Shown one piece after another: positions 5,756 to 7,540 of a stretch of 7,540 bases of DNA; position 1 is the stretch's first letter; every line of letters begins with the position of its first letter. Origin of the DNA: an uncultured Oscillospiraceae bacterium (GTDB lineage Bacteria; Bacillota_A; Clostridia; Oscillospirales; Oscillospiraceae); the NCBI GenBank assembly GCA_900770015.1, contig CAAGIU010000287.1:1-7540 (forward strand). The letters are read 5' to 3'. The position numbers were made by a program, and so were the translations under genes. The notes beneath the pieces were generated by a model. That model had not been told where the DNA came from. It worked only from the letters and a program-made list of their open reading frames with translations, and ran no database searches.

Positions 5756-7441
5756 GTGCTGAATCTTCTGCATATCGAGAATATCGCGGTTATTGAAAGC
5801 GCGGATATTTCCTTTGACCGGGGCTTCAATGTCCTGACGGGCGAGACTGGCGCCGGTAAATCCATTGTCATCGATGCCATTTCCGCCATCATGGGCGAGC
5901 GCGCCTACCGGGATATGATCCGCACCGGGGCGAATAAGGCGTCTGTCCGCGCAGTCTTTACGGAGGTGCCCAATTGCCCGTGGTTTCAGGACAACGGTGT
6001 GGAATATGACCCCGAAACGGTGATCCAAAGAGATATTTTTCTGGACGGGAAGAATGTCTGCCGTGTCAACGGAACACTGGTATCGGTGGCAATTCTGAGA
6101 AAGCTGGGCATCCAGCTCATCAACATTCACGGCCAGCACGATTCGGCCTCCTTGTTTGACGAGGAAAACCACCTAATTTTTCTGGATGATTTTTCCGGCA
6201 ATGCCCCCCTGCGGGAAGCATACCGGGAAAAATACGAAGCGGCGGCAGCGCTGCGGCGGGAGATTCAGCGCCTGACCATGGACGAAGGCGAAAAACTCCG
6301 GCGCATGGAGACGCTGAAATATCAGATTGCCGAGATCGAAAAGGCGGAGCTGGAAGCGGGGGAGGACGAAGCTCTGGAAGAGCGCCGCAAGCTGCTTCAG
6401 AACGCGGAGAAGCTGTCCAAAGGCATGGATGAGGCCGTGGAAGCCCTCTACGGCGGAGAAGAAACCGACGGCGCAGCCGGTGTGCTGGCGGATGCGGAGC
6501 GGGCTCTGGCAAGATTGGCCCGGTTCAGCGACGGCTATGCCTCCATGCATGAACGAGTTGCGGATCTGATGTATCAGGTGCGGGACATCGCCGAGGAAGT
6601 GAAGGACGCCAGGGACGACCTGAGCTATTCCGCCGACGAGCTGGAGCAGATCGAATCCCGTCTGGACGTGGTCCACAGACTGCGGAAGAAATACGGCGCC
6701 ACCTGCGCGGACATTCTGGAATATCTGGAGAAAGCCCGGAAGGAACTGGATGATATCGAGTTTGCCGACGACCATCTGGAACGTCTGAAGACGAAGCTGA
6801 AAAAAGCAGAAGCGGAAGCCTGGGACGAAGCCCGGAAGCTGAGAGAAAACCGCAAAGAAAATGCCAAAATCATGTCTGATCGGATTTTGACTGAGCTGAC
6901 GGAGCTGGATATGCCCAGAGTGCAATTTCAGTGCGTCTTCCAGGAGCAGGAGCTGGGACCCAACGGCGCGGATTCCGTGGCGTTTTATATGTCTGCCAAC
7001 GCAGGCGAGGCGCTGAAGCCCATGAGCAAGGTGGCCTCCGGCGGTGAGTTGGCGAGAATTATGCTGTCCATGAAGAATGTCCTTGCCGAAAAGGATCAGA
7101 TCGGAACGCTGATTTTTGACGAGGTGGACACCGGTGTCTCCGGCCGGGCTGCCCAGAAGGTGGCAGAAAAGCTGAAAAAGCTGGCGGTGCATAAGCAGGT
7201 GCTCTGCGTGACCCATCTTCCCCAGATGGCTGCGCTGGCCGACAGCCATATGCTCATCGCCAAATCCGAACGGGGCGGCAGAACCTACACCTCTGTGACG
7301 CCGCTGGATCTGGAGGGCAGAAAACGGGAGCTTGCCCGCATCATCGGCGGCGCCAAGATCACGGAAACCACACTGAAAAGCGCAGAGGAAATGCTCTCTT
7401 TCCCGCATATCGGCTTTGCTCAGCAGGCTGACAAATTGTAA
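5756..7441 (+). CDS. recN: DNA repair protein RecN (SMC-like ATPase)
   Basis: RecN is an SMC-like ATPase that acts early in double-strand-break repair, gathering DNA ends and cooperating with RecA on the nucleoid. The GTG start at 5756 has AGGGAGG at 5741-5747 upstream. The 561-residue protein is complete and of normal length. The N-terminal head half starts MLNLLHIENIAVIESADI, with Walker A GETGAGKS (29-36) and the Q-loop region INIHGQHD (122-129). A long charged coiled-coil stretch runs from about 155 to 365. The C-terminal head half has the ABC signature ASGGE (427-431), Walker B LIFDEVDTG with Asp455 and Glu456, and the switch His487 in CVTHLPQMA. All ATPase motifs are intact. No LexA-type SOS box is visible just upstream, so expression here seems to follow the operon. 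Confidence 0.97.
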   Translation: MLNLLHIENIAVIESADISFDRGFNVLTGETGAGKSIVIDAISAIMGERAYRDMIRTGANKASVRAVFTEVPNCPWFQDNGVEYDPETVIQRDIFLDGKNVCRVNGTLVSVAILRKLGIQLINIHGQHDSASLFDEENHLIFLDDFSGNAPLREAYREKYEAAAALRREIQRLTMDEGEKLRRMETLKYQIAEIEKAELEAGEDEALEERRKLLQNAEKLSKGMDEAVEALYGGEETDGAAGVLADAERALARLARFSDGYASMHERVADLMYQVRDIAEEVKDARDDLSYSADELEQIESRLDVVHRLRKKYGATCADILEYLEKARKELDDIEFADDHLERLKTKLKKAEAEAWDEARKLRENRKENAKIMSDRILTELTELDMPRVQFQCVFQEQELGPNGADSVAFYMSANAGEALKPMSKVASGGELARIMLSMKNVLAEKDQIGTLIFDEVDTGVSGRAAQKVAEKLKKLAVHKQVLCVTHLPQMAALADSHMLIAKSERGGRTYTSVTPLDLEGRKRELARIIGGAKITETTLKSAEEMLSFPHIGFAQQADKL

Positions 7442-7540
7442 TTTAGGTTATCGGCTTTAGTAAGCATACCACAAGATATAGATTACCCCACGATAGCGAC
7501 CAAAAGCCGGTCGAAGATGGCGCCATTGAAGGTTCTGCGG
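7442..7540. other. Unassigned region after recN
   Basis: These 99 nt follow the recN stop and are less GC-rich than the genes. I see no complete gene and no hairpin followed by a T run, so no terminator for the operon is evident. CGGCTTT (7452-7458) and AAAGCCG (7503-7509) form a 7-bp inverted repeat with 44 nt between. ATGGCGCCAT (7517-7526) is a perfect 10-bp palindrome. Short open frames run off the edge on both strands but none is recognisable. Confidence 0.6.

Noticed and set aside
7452..7509. Inverted repeat CGGCTTT/AAAGCCG as a recN terminator
   Set aside because: The 44-nt loop is long and no T run follows the right arm.

Overview
The window looks like the end of a contig from an anaerobic, Clostridia-type Firmicute. 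The genes are fairly GC-rich, have AGGAGG-like ribosome binding sites, and use GTG and TTG starts freely. The order dxs - tlyA - nadK - argR - recN is a classic Firmicute operon block. Species cannot be read from the sequence. Bases 1-19 are not genomic: they match the 3' end of the Illumina TruSeq read-1 adapter, so the left edge is a contig end with untrimmed adapter.

Layout, all on the + strand: adapter (1-19); a Nudix hydrolase missing its N-terminus (21-407); an AT-rich promoter region whose -35 and -10 lie inside a perfect 9-bp inverted repeat (443-477); about 615 nt without a protein gene (about 480-1096), which I identify as an OLE RNA (Ornate, Large, Extremophilic), ending in a hairpin and U tract; oapA, encoding the OLE-associated membrane protein (1125-1706); dxs (1728-3608); tlyA (3598-4413); nadK (4410-5273); argR (5285-5737); recN (5756-7441); and 99 nt with no recognised gene.

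The main point of interest is the OLE/OapA ribonucleoprotein locus. OLE is one of the largest and most structured bacterial non-coding RNAs. In Bacillus halodurans it forms a membrane complex with OapA that affects tolerance of cold, short-chain alcohols and magnesium. The identification here rests on the fixed neighbourhood (OLE - oapA - dxs - tlyA - nadK - argR - recN), the RNA length, a promoter and terminator that bracket it, and many self-complementary segments. It does not rest on a covariance-model search.

From oapA to recN the genes are separated by 21 nt or less or overlap, so they form one operon: membrane RNP partner, isoprenoid precursor synthesis (Dxs), rRNA methylation (TlyA), NADP supply (NadK), arginine regulation (ArgR) and double-strand-break repair (RecN). 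The only clear promoter seen is the one before OLE. Expression of the operon therefore probably depends on readthrough of the OLE 3' terminator or on a promoter hidden inside the OLE region. The xseA/xseB/ispA genes that often precede OLE are not next to it here; a Nudix gene is.
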